Shown piece after piece: positions 1 through 8,774 of a DNA stretch of 64,000 nt. How positions within the stretch are numbered: position 1 is the first letter of the stretch; every line of letters starts with the position of its first letter. The stretch spans positions 2,614,501-2,678,500 of the forward strand of contig NZ_AP023410.1 in assembly GCF_000193495.2 (NCBI RefSeq), given 5' to 3'. The notes below the pieces were generated by a model. That model did no database searches and was not told where the DNA came from. It saw only the letters and a list, made by a program, of their open reading frames with translations. A program made the position numbers and the translations under genes. Source of the stretch: Acetobacter aceti NBRC 14818. Lineage in GTDB: Bacteria; Pseudomonadota; Alphaproteobacteria; Acetobacterales; Acetobacteraceae.

Positions 1-459
1 GAAGGATCGGACCGCATCGAACTGCTCGTCCGCCGGCACTTTGGGGTCAATCCGGTGCAGCTGCCACAGGTCGATCTGTTCGACGCCGAGATTGCGCAGG
101 CTTTTGTGTACCTGCTGGAGCAGGTATTCCGGCCGCCCGACCGGCTTCCAGATGTCCGGGCTCGAACGGGTCAGACCGCCCTTCGTGGCGATCACAAGCT
201 CCTTGGGATACGGATGCAGCGCCTCACGGATCAGCCATTCCGAGACATCCGGCCCATAGGAATCAGCGGTGTCGATGAAGTTGACGCCGAGTTCGGGAAG
301 ACGTTTCAGTGTGCGGACGGCTTCATCATGGTCGGCGGGTGGTCCCCATATCCCCGGCCCCGTAATGCGCATGGCGCCGAAGCCCAGCCGGTTGATCTTG
401 AGATCGCCTCCGATTCTGAAGGTGCCGGATCGGGAGGCGTTGAAAGCTGTATCGGTCAT
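1..459 (-). CDS. Aldo/keto reductase, C-terminally cut by window edge
   Basis: Translating the minus strand from ATG at 457-459 gives 153 uninterrupted codons that run off the window start. The N-terminal half of the (beta/alpha)8 aldo/keto reductase fold is visible: a GFGAMR strand near residue 27, FIDTADSYG near residue 61 with the family's Asp and catalytic Tyr, and VIATKGG carrying the catalytic Lys. The motif DLWQLHRID near the edge is also typical of the family. A purine-rich AAGGACCGAGG lies just upstream of the ATG. These enzymes reduce aldehydes or ketones with NADPH in the cytoplasm; the substrate cannot be told. The missing part lies before position 1. Confidence 0.9.
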   Translation of the reverse strand, partial: MTDTAFNASRSGTFRIGGDLKINRLGFGAMRITGPGIWGPPADHDEAVRTLKRLPELGVNFIDTADSYGPDVSEWLIREALHPYPKELVIATKGGLTRSSPDIWKPVGRPEYLLQQVHKSLRNLGVEQIDLWQLHRIDPKVPADEQFDAVRSF

Positions 460-502
460 GGTCCTCGGTCCTTGTTTCCAGCGGGTGGGAGCAGTCATTC
501 CG

Positions 503-1216
503 TCATGCGGCGAAACCGCCATCGATATTGTATGCAGCACCCGTGATGATTCCGGCCTCTGGTCCGGCAAGATACGCCACCAGTCCAGCGATCTCTGAGC
601 CCGTGGCATGGCGTTTGATTGCCATAAAACCATGCATCACGTCCTTCAGCGGACCATCGGCAGGGTTCATATCGGTATCGGTCGGCCCGGGCTGGACGAC
701 ATTGACGGTGATCCCGCGCGCACCGAAATCACGCGCCAGTCCTTTGACCATGCCTTTCAATGCCGCCTTGCTGGCACTGTAGGCTGCAAGCCCCGTCATC
801 GGCGTACGGTCGGCATTGGCGGAGCCGATGAAGATGATGCGGCCGCTGTCGGGCATATTTCGTGCGGCAGCAACTGCCGCATGATAAGGCGCGTGGATAT
901 TGATACGGAACAGCCGGTCGATGTCATCCGGCGGCATGTCCAGGGGATCACCCGCACCAAGAATTCCAGAGTTGACGACCAGCACGTCGAGAGGGCCGAG
1001 CGAGGCGATCAGCGCGATGAGAGCGTCACGGTCGCCACTGTCGGCGCAAAGGACCTCGCCTCCGGTCTCGGCCGCCAGAACTTCGGCATCGTCCGGGGAA
1101 GACAAATACGTGAACAGGACTTTCGCTCCCTCCGAAGCAAAACGGCGCACGATGGCGGCTCCAATCCCGCGGCTGCCGCCAAGCACGAGAACGGATTTAC
1201 CCTCAAAACCGCTCAT
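503..1216 (-). CDS. Short-chain dehydrogenase/reductase (SDR)
   Basis: A 237-residue classical SDR. The Rossmann glycine motif GGSRGIG is at about residues 13-19, VVNSGI replaces the usual NNAG, and YSASK supplies the catalytic Tyr and Lys, with a Ser in the preceding FIGSAN strand. The reading frame is open further upstream, but ATG at 1216 fits the family N-terminus. That ATG overlaps the stop of the SRPBCC gene as ATGA, suggesting translational coupling. The C-terminal NIDGGFAA is typical of FabG-like SDRs. It is a cytoplasmic NAD(P)H oxidoreductase of unknown substrate. Confidence 0.88.
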   Translation of the reverse strand: MSGFEGKSVLVLGGSRGIGAAIVRRFASEGAKVLFTYLSSPDDAEVLAAETGGEVLCADSGDRDALIALIASLGPLDVLVVNSGILGAGDPLDMPPDDIDRLFRINIHAPYHAAVAAARNMPDSGRIIFIGSANADRTPMTGLAAYSASKAALKGMVKGLARDFGARGITVNVVQPGPTDTDMNPADGPLKDVMHGFMAIKRHATGSEIAGLVAYLAGPEAGIITGAAYNIDGGFAA

Positions 1217-1665
1217 GACTGCGTCTCCAGAGAGACCAGAATTTCTGCCAGTCTGTCGAAGGCTGGCTGATAGATCTCTGCCGGCATCCGGGCCTCCATA
1301 CTGGCCGCATGTTCGACGGGCGCCTCGAACTGCCCCCGCCACTGAATGAACGTGCGGTCACCATCCGTTATGGGAAGAAGGCTGATCGTCGACCGATAGT
1401 TCCCAATCGGCAGGGCAGACTCAATAATCGAGAACGTCACCGCATGATCTACATCGGACAATGCGAGAAGCCGCTCCCGGATCACACCGACATCGCCCAT
1501 TTCAAGACGGCGGATCGCACCCACCTGGTCCCCGGCTTCATCGCCCTCGATCACGCAGGTTTTCACCCCCGGCAACCACTTGCCTAGGGCGCCGAAATCA
1601 CGGACCAGATCCCAGACGGACGAAACGGAGGCAGGAAGAACGCTGCTGGCCATGACGTGGATCAT
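1213..1665 (-). CDS. SRPBCC family protein (polyketide cyclase/dehydrase-like)
   Basis: A 150-residue protein with the START/Bet v1-like pattern of the SRPBCC superfamily. It has an N-terminal strand then SSVWDLVRDFGALGKWLPG, a central run of alternating strands, and a C-terminal helix ending in DRLAEILVSLE. These folds form a hydrophobic ligand pocket; the ligand here is unknown. It overlaps the following SDR gene by 4 bp (ATGA), so the two are probably co-translated and act on a shared small molecule. That last point is inference from the overlap only. Confidence 0.8.
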   Translation of the reverse strand: MIHVMASSVLPASVSSVWDLVRDFGALGKWLPGVKTCVIEGDEAGDQVGAIRRLEMGDVGVIRERLLALSDVDHAVTFSIIESALPIGNYRSTISLLPITDGDRTFIQWRGQFEAPVEHAASMEARMPAEIYQPAFDRLAEILVSLETQS

Positions 1666-1696
1666 GATGCGGCTCCCAATCGTGTCTGTCCGGCCA

Positions 1697-2458
1697 TCAT
1701 AGCGACTGCCCTCCCGTCACTTCGATACGTTGACCGTTCACCCAGCGCATGTCGTCGGACAGAAGGGCACGGACCGCGGCTCCGATATCATCGGGTTGCC
1801 CGACACGTCCCAGCGGAGTGATGTCTGCGAGGCTTTTGTTGACTGTGGCATCATCGCGGACCAGCCCCCCGCCGAAATCCGATGCGACCGCGCCCGGGGC
1901 CACGGCATTGACGGTAATCCCCCGCTCACCCAGTTCCTTCGCCATGTAGAGCGAAATGACTTCGGTTGCGGCTTTCATGGCCGAATAGGGACCATGATCC
2001 GTCAGGTAAAAACGGGTCGCGGCAGAAGTGATGTTGAGAATGCGGCCGCCATCTCGGATCAGTGGCAGGAGCGCTACTGTCAGCAGGTAGGGGCCCTTGA
2101 AATGGATATTGTACTGATTGTCGAGCTGCTCGGACGTCGCGGCATCGAAGCGTGTATGAATGATATTGCCGGCGTTCTGGACAACGTAATGCAATGTCTG
2201 TTGCCCGAATTCATTTGCGAGAAGAGCTTTGATCTGCTCTGCAAAATCCGTGAACGACGCATGGTTCGCGATGTCCAGTTGTAGCATGCGCAGTTTCGCC
2301 TTCTCATTGCTGAGGGTGGTTTCGGCAGCCTTCGCCTCATCTTCGTTGGCGTGATAAGTGCCGATCACGTTGATTCCGGAGGCGGTCAGATGCTTCGCGA
2401 TACTGTAGCCAATGCCACGATTGGCGCCCGTGATAAGTGCGATCTTGGGTGTGTTCAT
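1697..2458 (-). CDS. Short-chain dehydrogenase/reductase (SDR)
   Basis: A 253-residue classical SDR starting MNTPKIALITGANRGIG, with the TGxxxGxG cofactor motif at residues 10-17, NAG in VVQNAGN, and YSAMK as catalytic Tyr and Lys. The C-terminal VTGGQSL is typical. The frame is open upstream, but the family start and an AGGAGTCCGTTT stretch before ATG 2458 favour this start. It lies downstream of the TetR gene on the same strand, separated by 137 bp that carry mirrored repeats, and may belong to that repressor's regulon. Substrate unknown. Confidence 0.88.
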   Translation of the reverse strand: MNTPKIALITGANRGIGYSIAKHLTASGINVIGTYHANEDEAKAAETTLSNEKAKLRMLQLDIANHASFTDFAEQIKALLANEFGQQTLHYVVQNAGNIIHTRFDAATSEQLDNQYNIHFKGPYLLTVALLPLIRDGGRILNITSAATRFYLTDHGPYSAMKAATEVISLYMAKELGERGITVNAVAPGAVASDFGGGLVRDDATVNKSLADITPLGRVGQPDDIGAAVRALLSDDMRWVNGQRIEVTGGQSL

Positions 2459-2498
2459 AAACGGACTCCTTGCTGAAAGATGGCGTCCTATTCGGAAA

Positions 2499-2580
2499 CC
2501 CAACTTCCGTACCAAGTGGTCCATAATATAGACATGAAACGGCGTCAAGGAATTATGGACCGGACGATATGAAAGTTGGG
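2499..2580. promoter_or_regulatory. Mirror-image inverted repeat pair upstream of the SDR gene
   Basis: Between the TetR stop and the SDR start lie two inverted pairs with identical internal spacing. CCCAACTT (2499-2506) with GGTCCATAAT (2518-2527) is mirrored by ATTATGGACC (2552-2561) with AAGTTGGG (2573-2580). Each half therefore spans 29 bp with the same 11-bp gap. A related AAGTGATCCA box precedes the TetR gene itself at 3283-3292. This suggests operator or promoter elements recognised by the adjacent TetR regulator, possibly read in both directions. The repeats are visible; the function is inferred. Confidence 0.5.
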
Positions 2581-2595
2581 GGTTTTTGTAGAAGG

Positions 2596-3252
2596 CTATA
2601 GCTTGGCCCTTGTGTGTTCGGTGTTTTTTTGTCGATTTTTTGGAGGTTTGACCGTGTTGATATCCCACAACGTAAGGAGGGATGTGATGGCCACATTCAG
2701 AGTGTCAACAGTCATTCCATCCCGCGCTTCGCATGTCATGCCATGAAAAAAAGTAGCGAGAATATCGGGCAGGACATCTGTTGACGGGGAGGCCTTCAAT
2801 TCATTCCTGGCTATGGCGCGCTCCACACAGGCCTTAATGCCAGCCCGCGTGCGCTGTCGTTCTGCTGCGAGAAGGGCTTGGACAGGTTCATTCTCGGGTG
2901 AGCAATTGCTGGCGCCGGACACGACCAGACAGCCGGTCGGATGCGTACGGGCCGCCTGCATGCGCGCCGAGCCGCGCAATGTCTGTTCGATGGCCTCGCG
3001 TGGCGGCAGGCTTTCATCCCATAAGGGGGCCATGACCTGACCATATGTTGCCAGATAATGCTGCACGACTTCGCGGAACAGGGCTTCCTTCGAGCCGAAC
3101 GCGGCATAGAAGCTCGCGGGCGAGATATTACCCATGCAGGACTTGAGCTGGGCCAGGGAGGTCGGTTCATAGCCCTGCGCCCAGAAGAGCGCTGTGGCGG
3201 CGTCAATCGCCTTGTCGCGGTCAAATTCACGAGGACGCCCAGTCCGCGCCAT
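2596..3252 (-). CDS. TetR/AcrR family transcriptional regulator
   Basis: A 218-residue TetR regulator. The N-terminal helix-turn-helix is clear at about residues 9-58: FDRDKAIDAATALFWAQGY, then TSLAQL, then SFYAAFGSKEALF. The C-terminal ligand domain follows, ending in a basic tail. The frame stays open upstream, but MARTGRPREF at 3252 is the usual start for this family. It is divergent from an MFS exporter at 3359, and the 106 bp between them hold a 28-bp palindrome. The standard model, a drug-responsive repressor of the exporter and perhaps of the downstream SDR, is an inference from layout. Confidence 0.9.
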   Translation of the reverse strand: MARTGRPREFDRDKAIDAATALFWAQGYEPTSLAQLKSCMGNISPASFYAAFGSKEALFREVVQHYLATYGQVMAPLWDESLPPREAIEQTLRGSARMQAARTHPTGCLVVSGASNCSPENEPVQALLAAERQRTRAGIKACVERAIARNELKASPSTDVLPDILATFFHGMTCEARDGMTVDTLNVAITSLLTLWDINTVKPPKNRQKNTEHTRAKL

Positions 3253-3322
3253 GCTGTCGCTCCTTCCGAAAGGCTTCCATATTAAGTGATCCAGAAATAA
3301 TTGCCAAGATTTTGCTGCCCTA

Positions 3323-3350
3323 TATATATGTATCGATCGATCCATATATG
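3323..3350. promoter_or_regulatory. 28-bp palindromic operator candidate, tetR/MFS divergent promoter
   Basis: TATATATGTATCGA (3323-3336) and TCGATCCATATATG (3337-3350) form a 28-bp dyad with 12 of 14 positions paired and no spacer. It ends 8 bp before the MFS start codon and lies 70 bp upstream of the TetR start, where a repressor would block MFS expression and could autoregulate. TetR proteins usually bind such dyads. A second box, AAGTGATCCAG (3283-3293), resembles the AAGTGGTCCAT found before the SDR gene. Confidence 0.6.
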
Positions 3351-3358
3351 AGTGGCGC

Positions 3359-4582
3359 ATGACTCCGAAGACAACATTACCCTCGCAAAATTCCAATGAG
3401 AGCCTGCCTGTTGCCGGTCTGCTCGCACTGGCCATGACCGGCTTCATCTGCATCATGACCGAAACCCTGCCGGCCGGTCTGTTGCCTGAGATTGGTGCGA
3501 GTCTGCATATTTCCCCTGCGCTGGCTGGGCAGATGGTGACGGCTTATGCCATAGGCTCACTGAGTGCGGCGATCCCGCTGACACTCGTCACGCAGCGATG
3601 GCGGCGCAGGAAGGTTCTGCTGCTGGCGATCATCGGCTTCATGGTGTTCAATTCCATTACCGCGTTTTCAACGCATTACGGCGCGACCCTCGTGGCCCGG
3701 TACGGAGCGGGTGCAGCGGCGGGTCTCGCCTGGGCGTTGCTGGCTGGCTATGCACGCCGGATGGTGACGCGCGCCCAGCAGGGCCGTGCCCTGGCGATTG
3801 CCATGGTCGGCACGCCGATTGCACTGTCGCTGGGCGTGCCCGCCGGGACATGGCTGGGCGCTGCCGTCGGCTGGCGTCTGGCCTTCTGGATCATGTCGGG
3901 CCTGACCGTGCTGCTGATCGTGTGGGTGCTGGCGAAGGTTCCTGACTTTCCGGGGGCCGCGCATCACGAGCGTCTACCATTCCGGCATGTTCTGGGCATG
4001 CCGGGCGTGCGGTCTGTTCTGGGCGTGGTAATGGCCTGGATGCTCGCGCATAACCTGCTCTACACCTACATCGTGCCGTTTGTGACACCAGCTGGGCTGG
4101 CGGGACAGGCAGATCGAATTCTGCTGCTGTTTGGGGTCGCAGCCCTGGTTGGCATCTGGCTGACCAGCCGCACGGTCGATCACGCCTTGCGCCTGTCCGT
4201 CCTGCTCAGTCTGGCAATATTCGCGGTCGTGGCGGGGGTTTTCGCCATTGGTCCAAGCTTCCCTGCGGTGGTCATGATCGGTGTTGCGATATGGGGGCTA
4301 ACATTCGGCGGGGCCGCAACGTTGCTTCAGACGGCGCTGGCCGATGCGGCTGGCGATGGTGCGGACGTCGCGCTGTCGATGAATGTCGTGGCGTGGAACA
4401 GTGCCATAGCCGGAGGTGGTCTTCTGGGTGGTGCGTTACTGGACATATGGGGCGCGGCGTCGTTCTCCTGGGCTGTGCTGGGGCTTGTTGCCGTTGGCTT
4501 CCTGATCGCCTGGAAGGCACGATTGCATGGATTTCCGTCCGGTCACCGGCTCCGACATGGGAACAGCCATATTTCTGTCTGA
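3359..4582 (+). CDS. MFS transporter, DHA1-type efflux permease
   Basis: A 407-residue major facilitator with about twelve hydrophobic segments. The first helix, LLALAMTGFICIMTETLPAG, is typical of the AraJ/YdhP-like DHA1 branch. The cytoplasmic loop after helix 2, TQRWRRRKVLL, is the MFS motif A region, and a WRLAFW segment follows helix 5. Such proteins export sugars or drugs by proton antiport across the inner membrane. The SD before ATG 3359 is weak; only GAG lies nearby, partly inside the palindrome. It is divergent from tetR, which argues for an inducible efflux pump. Substrate unknown. Confidence 0.88.
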   Translation: MTPKTTLPSQNSNESLPVAGLLALAMTGFICIMTETLPAGLLPEIGASLHISPALAGQMVTAYAIGSLSAAIPLTLVTQRWRRRKVLLLAIIGFMVFNSITAFSTHYGATLVARYGAGAAAGLAWALLAGYARRMVTRAQQGRALAIAMVGTPIALSLGVPAGTWLGAAVGWRLAFWIMSGLTVLLIVWVLAKVPDFPGAAHHERLPFRHVLGMPGVRSVLGVVMAWMLAHNLLYTYIVPFVTPAGLAGQADRILLLFGVAALVGIWLTSRTVDHALRLSVLLSLAIFAVVAGVFAIGPSFPAVVMIGVAIWGLTFGGAATLLQTALADAAGDGADVALSMNVVAWNSAIAGGGLLGGALLDIWGAASFSWAVLGLVAVGFLIAWKARLHGFPSGHRLRHGNSHISV

Positions 4583-4788
4583 TCAGAGTTGATAACCGCT
4601 TTTTGCCTGTAAGGGAAAATGCGAACCGGCTCGGTGAGTCGCAGGTGTGAGATCTGACTTTGCCGAGATAATGTGTGGACTTTCTAAGCCACCGTTTAGG
4701 CGGAGCAATGCGAATAGTGAATGCGACGAATTAATCGTATTTTTATGGGGCGCACGAAAAGCGCGAAACACAATGCGGAGATCGCCCC

Positions 4789-5472
4789 ATGACCGCCTCC
4801 ACTACCTTCGAAAAGCCTTCGAGTCTCACCACCCTGCCAGTCGCTCCCTTGCTGGACCGCTTGTTTGCGGAGGCAGATGCCGCAACAAGCCCGGCTATAT
4901 CGGAATTGCCTCGTGAGGAATTGCAGCGTCTTGCCGGGAGCCGGACCGAATATCTGAAATTCTATGGCCTTGCGAAAGATCTCTGGCTCCCGGTCTCACG
5001 TGAAACTGGCACGTTGCTTTACATGCTTTCACGCGCCACGCGGGCGAAAAGCATTGTTGAATTTGGAACGTCGTTCGGTCTTTCTACCATCCACCTTGCT
5101 GCCGCGCTACGCGACAACGGTGGTGGAAGGCTGATCACCACCGAATTCGAAACCGCTAAGATCGCCCAGGCCCGGCAGCATCTTGAAGAAGCGGGTCTGG
5201 CTGATATTGTTGAGTTCCGCGAGGGCGACGCCCTGCAGACGTTGAAAGCCGGTCTCCCCGAGAGCATCGATCTCGTACTGCTTGACGGCGCCAAGCCTCT
5301 CTACCCCGATATTCTCGATCTTCTGGAGGACAGGCTGCAGACTGGCGCGCTGATCGTCGCGGATAATGCCGATCACAGCCCTGAGTATCTGGCGCGCGTC
5401 CGCTCTCCTGCCGCCGGGTATCTCTCCGTGCCATTCGCCGGGGACGTCGAATTGTCCGTGAGGCTTGGCTGA
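4789..5472 (+). CDS. Class I SAM-dependent O-methyltransferase
   Basis: A 227-residue protein of the caffeoyl-CoA/catechol O-methyltransferase type (Methyltransf_3/24). The SAM-binding motif I VEFGTSFG is at residues 90-97, followed by the acidic strand TTEFE. DLVLLDGAKPLYPDIL and GALIVADN correspond to the metal and substrate strands of this fold. A GGAG lies 8 bp upstream of the start. It is followed 32 bp later by an extended SDR on the same strand, so the two may be co-transcribed. It transfers a methyl group to an unknown acceptor in the cytoplasm. Confidence 0.85.
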   Translation: MTASTTFEKPSSLTTLPVAPLLDRLFAEADAATSPAISELPREELQRLAGSRTEYLKFYGLAKDLWLPVSRETGTLLYMLSRATRAKSIVEFGTSFGLSTIHLAAALRDNGGGRLITTEFETAKIAQARQHLEEAGLADIVEFREGDALQTLKAGLPESIDLVLLDGAKPLYPDILDLLEDRLQTGALIVADNADHSPEYLARVRSPAAGYLSVPFAGDVELSVRLG

Positions 5473-5504
5473 TTTCGGCTCCAATATCTGAAAAGGACAG
5501 GGCC

Positions 5505-6368
5505 ATGCATGTCTTCGTAACAGGCGCGACTGGCTGGGTTGGCTCCGCGGTGGTTCGGGATCTGATCGATGCCGGCCATCAGGTCACTGGTCTGGCCAGG
5601 AATGATGAAAAGGCGGCGCGACTGGCGTCGTCGGGTGCGACGGTCATAAGAGCCACGCTCGACGATCTGGATGTGCTGAAGAAGGCGGCCTCGGACGCGG
5701 ATGCCGTGATCCACACCGCCTTCAACCACGATTTCTCGAAATTTGCCGAAAGTGCGGCGCAGGATCAGCGTGCGATCGAGGCGCTGGGCGACGCATTGGA
5801 GGGATCGGAACGCCCGCTTCTGGTGACGTCTGGTCTGTCGGGTCTGCCTGCCGGTGCGACGGAGGCGGACGAGCCGAACCATGCTTCACTACGGAAATCG
5901 GAAATGGCAGCTGGGATACTGAGACAACGCGGGGTAAGGACCGCGACTGTGCGCCTTGCCCCGTCCGTTCATGGCGTGGGAGATTACGGGTTTATCCCGG
6001 TCGTCATTCGTCTGGCACGCGAAAAGGGAGTGTCGGCCTACATCGGCGAGGGCCTGAACCAGTGGTCGGGTGTTTACCGGCAGGATGCTGCGAAAGTCTA
6101 TCGTCTTGCGCTCGAGCGTGGCGTGACGGAGCTTGTCTACCATGCCATTGCGGATGAGGCCGTAACTTTCAGGGACATTGCTGATGTCGTCGGCCGTCGG
6201 CTCAGCTTGCCGGTCGAGCCGAAAGAACGGCAGCACTTCGGCTGGTTTGCCAACATGGCGGAGGCGACTATGGCCGCCTCCAACGCACGGACGCGCGAGA
6301 TTCTTGGCTGGACCCCGACTGGTCCCTCACTGCTCGTCGATCTTGAACAGCCTGCCTACTACGCCTGA
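5505..6368 (+). CDS. NAD-dependent epimerase/dehydratase (extended SDR)
   Basis: A 287-residue extended SDR. The N-terminus MHVFVTGATGWVG carries the Rossmann TGxxGxxG at about residues 7-14, with DADAVIHTAF in the fourth strand. There is no clear canonical YxxxK, which is common in the 'atypical' SDR5-like branch. The C-terminal part contains the substrate-side segment TFRDIADVVGRRLSLP. An AAAAGGACAGGG ribosome site precedes ATG 5505. It probably follows the O-methyltransferase in one transcript. Substrate unknown. Confidence 0.85.
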   Translation: MHVFVTGATGWVGSAVVRDLIDAGHQVTGLARNDEKAARLASSGATVIRATLDDLDVLKKAASDADAVIHTAFNHDFSKFAESAAQDQRAIEALGDALEGSERPLLVTSGLSGLPAGATEADEPNHASLRKSEMAAGILRQRGVRTATVRLAPSVHGVGDYGFIPVVIRLAREKGVSAYIGEGLNQWSGVYRQDAAKVYRLALERGVTELVYHAIADEAVTFRDIADVVGRRLSLPVEPKERQHFGWFANMAEATMAASNARTREILGWTPTGPSLLVDLEQPAYYA

Positions 6369-6433
6369 CTTCCATAAAGCGGGACGGATTTGGGCCGCTA
6401 CTCCGTCGAACTCCAGATAAAAAGAGACCTCTC

Positions 6434-6832
6434 ATGACCGATGCAGGTTCACAATACGACCTTACAACAAACCCCATGACGATCTTCTGGCTTATCAAAA
6501 CGACGTCCGATTGGCTGGTGCTTCCTCCACATGGCGATAACGGACGTTTTGCTTTTGGCAAAAATGTCCTTGATCCACTCCTGGCCCGCTATCCGGGTGC
6601 CACGATGACCTTTTACGATTCCGAGGCGTTCACAGCAGATTGCACAGATGTCATGGTGTGGACCGTCACGAGCCTCAGGGATTATAATGGTGTAGTAAAC
6701 GATCTGCGAGAAACGAAGTTCTGGAGCCATTATTTCACGATCGAGAAGATCATTCCCGCGATTGAAAATGAATATGCCAAACATTACGACGTTGAAGTTC
6801 TGGGCCAGCCCACAGCGTCCCTGACGGCCTGA
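6434..6832 (+). CDS. Darcynin-like protein
   Basis: A 132-residue protein without signal peptide or membrane segment. MTIFWLIKTTSDWLVLP, a central segment with FYDSEAFTADCTDVMVWTV, and a C-terminal FWSHYFTIEKIIPAIENEY resemble the small darcynin family, an alpha+beta ferredoxin-like fold of unknown role. The assignment rests on remembered family pattern, so it is moderate. An AGAGACCTCTC stretch precedes the ATG. Its 3' end overlaps the convergent NmrA-like gene by 49 bp, which is unusually long. Confidence 0.6.
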   Translation: MTDAGSQYDLTTNPMTIFWLIKTTSDWLVLPPHGDNGRFAFGKNVLDPLLARYPGATMTFYDSEAFTADCTDVMVWTVTSLRDYNGVVNDLRETKFWSHYFTIEKIIPAIENEYAKHYDVEVLGQPTASLTA

Positions 6833-7743
6833 TCAAGGGCTGTATGGGGCTCCGTACCGAGCAATCTGATCAGACGGCTGTTGTCGAGCCGGACCGGATA
6901 ATGCCAGTAGGGCTTCACCTCGATCACTTCGCGCGGAAAACCACCGAATGGGGAAAGGAGGCGCATCAACCACCATGGGAAGTGCCGGACTGGGAGGTTC
7001 GGCCTGCCCATCATGCGGCGGAGCGCAGTTATCATGTGCGTGCCGTCTGCGTCCCAGAACCCGCAGAACTGCACACGTTCGGCGGTTGCCATGGCGCCGG
7101 GCGGCAGTTCGAGCAGTTGCGCAATTGTTTCGGCCAGATCCGGCAGGTAAGCCCAAGCATGACCGATACCAGTGCGGCCGGGATAGGTGATCTGCTTCAG
7201 CGGCGCCTTTGCCAGCGCCTGGGCAAACCAGCTCTGCCGCGCACCTGCTCCGAAATAGTCTCCCGCCCGCACGATCAGGCTTGGGCAGTCAGATGCTCCG
7301 TCGGCCAGACGGCGTTCAAGTGCTTTGCGAATTTTGCCTTTCCGGCTTGTTGGATTTTGCGGTGTCGTTTCGTCGATCACCGGGGTTGTGGTGGCATCAT
7401 AATTGTAGATGGTGCCGGGCAACACAATCCGTGCGCCACCTACCGATCTTGCTGCCGCAATGGTATTGTCCATCATCGGCAGGACGGTGGTTTCCCAAGC
7501 GCGATAACCAGGCGGATTGACACCGTGAAGAATTGCTACGGCCTCACTCGCGGCGTTCACAACATCGTCACGCTGCATGGCGTCGCCCTGCACCCAGTGC
7601 GGCATGACGCTGTGACCCCATCCCGAAGCTGCCCGGGTCGGATCCCGCACCATTGCCCGTACTTGCCAGCCGCGATTGAGCATGACCCGAGTGACTGCAC
7701 CGCCTATGCCACCAGTCGCTCCCAGAACGAGAATTGTTTTCAC
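6784..7743 (-). CDS. NmrA-like NAD(P)-binding protein
   Basis: About 319 residues from GTG at 7743. This start gives the family N-terminus VKTILVLGATGGIGG, and an AGGAG lies 11 bp upstream; an in-frame GTG at 7767 is the alternative. The GATGGIG cofactor motif is at about residues 8-14. The remainder has the NmrA/isoflavone-reductase layout (VQGDAM, IVLPGTIYNYD, LIVRAGDYFG) and no catalytic YxxxK at the classical place. It is divergent from the LysR gene at 7839, suggesting regulation by it. The 3' end overlaps the darcynin-like gene convergently. Confidence 0.8.
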   Translation of the reverse strand: MKTILVLGATGGIGGAVTRVMLNRGWQVRAMVRDPTRAASGWGHSVMPHWVQGDAMQRDDVVNAASEAVAILHGVNPPGYRAWETTVLPMMDNTIAAARSVGGARIVLPGTIYNYDATTTPVIDETTPQNPTSRKGKIRKALERRLADGASDCPSLIVRAGDYFGAGARQSWFAQALAKAPLKQITYPGRTGIGHAWAYLPDLAETIAQLLELPPGAMATAERVQFCGFWDADGTHMITALRRMMGRPNLPVRHFPWWLMRLLSPFGGFPREVIEVKPYWHYPVRLDNSRLIRLLGTEPHTALDQAVRDAVGWPRTSTS

Positions 7744-7838
7744 TATTTTTCGGTCTCCTATGGTCACGGTCAGGAGAATGAACGAAAGCGATCTCGATAA
7801 AAATTGACAAAGATTGTTATGCCGCTCATTGAAAAACG

Positions 7839-8774
7839 GTGAGCACTCTTTCTCCAGACTGGGATGGGCAGCGGACGTTCCTCGCCGTTCTCGATACAGG
7901 CAGCCTTTCGGCGGCAGCGAGGATGCTCGGCCTGACTCAGCCTACTGTGCGTCACCGGATTGAGGCGTTGGAACATGCGATCGGTCAGCCGCTTTTTTCA
8001 CGCAACGTGAACGGGCTCGTGCCAACAGATGAGGCGCGGGAGTTAGCGGTGCATGTCCGGCGCATGGCGTTCGCGTCAGAAGCTTTCTATCGTGCCGCGT
8101 CCGGAGTGGGCAGTGAAATCGCGGGTACTGTAAGGATCAGCGTCGCGGAGTTTGTTGGTATCGAGATAATGCCGCTCCTGCTTGCCTCGCTGCGGGATAG
8201 CCATCCGGAACTTGAACTCGAACTGGTCCTGAGTAACGAGAATGCTGATCTGCTGGGACAGGAAGTGGATATCGCGATCCGGATGCATCGGCCGTGTCAG
8301 GGGGCGTTGGTGACGAAGCGGGTGGGATGTATCCCCCTCGGTTTTTTTGCCGCAGGTTCTTATCTGGAGCGGCATGGCGTGCCAAAGTGCGCTGCGGATC
8401 TGGCGGCCCACACGCTGATCGGCTCCGATCGGTCCCGGATGGATCGTGATTTTACAAGGGAATTGCAAAAGAAGCTGGGGCAGACGCTGTATTTTGCGCT
8501 GCGCACGGACAGTCATCCGGCGCAGCTTGCCATGATGCGCACGGGATTGGGGATCGGTGTCACGCAATTGCCAATTGGTGAGCGGGATCTCGTGCGTGTG
8601 TTGCCTGGCCTAATTGTCGCGGAACTTGAAGCTTGGGTCGTCGCGCATGCGGACCTACGTCACAGCCACCGCATCGATGCTGTGTTTCGGCATCTTGCCG
8701 CAAATCTCCGGCAATATTGCACCGGTACCCAGATTACCCAGATAACTTCCGGTTCGTTTCCTTCATCAGGTTGA
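7839..8774 (+). CDS. LysR-type transcriptional regulator
   Basis: A 311-residue LysR regulator from a GTG start. The winged HTH is at about residues 9-68 (FLAVLDTGSLSAAARMLGL, then PTVRHRIEALE, then LFSRNVNGL). The co-inducer domain follows, with the typical segment VDIAIRM near residue 145. It is divergent from the NmrA-like gene with 95 bp between starts, the classic LysR arrangement. ATAA and TTAT half-site-like sequences lie around 7797-7820, but no convincing T-N11-A box was fixed. The end overlaps the next, convergent LysR gene by 41 bp. Confidence 0.87.
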   Translation: MSTLSPDWDGQRTFLAVLDTGSLSAAARMLGLTQPTVRHRIEALEHAIGQPLFSRNVNGLVPTDEARELAVHVRRMAFASEAFYRAASGVGSEIAGTVRISVAEFVGIEIMPLLLASLRDSHPELELELVLSNENADLLGQEVDIAIRMHRPCQGALVTKRVGCIPLGFFAAGSYLERHGVPKCAADLAAHTLIGSDRSRMDRDFTRELQKKLGQTLYFALRTDSHPAQLAMMRTGLGIGVTQLPIGERDLVRVLPGLIVAELEAWVVAHADLRHSHRIDAVFRHLAANLRQYCTGTQITQITSGSFPSSG

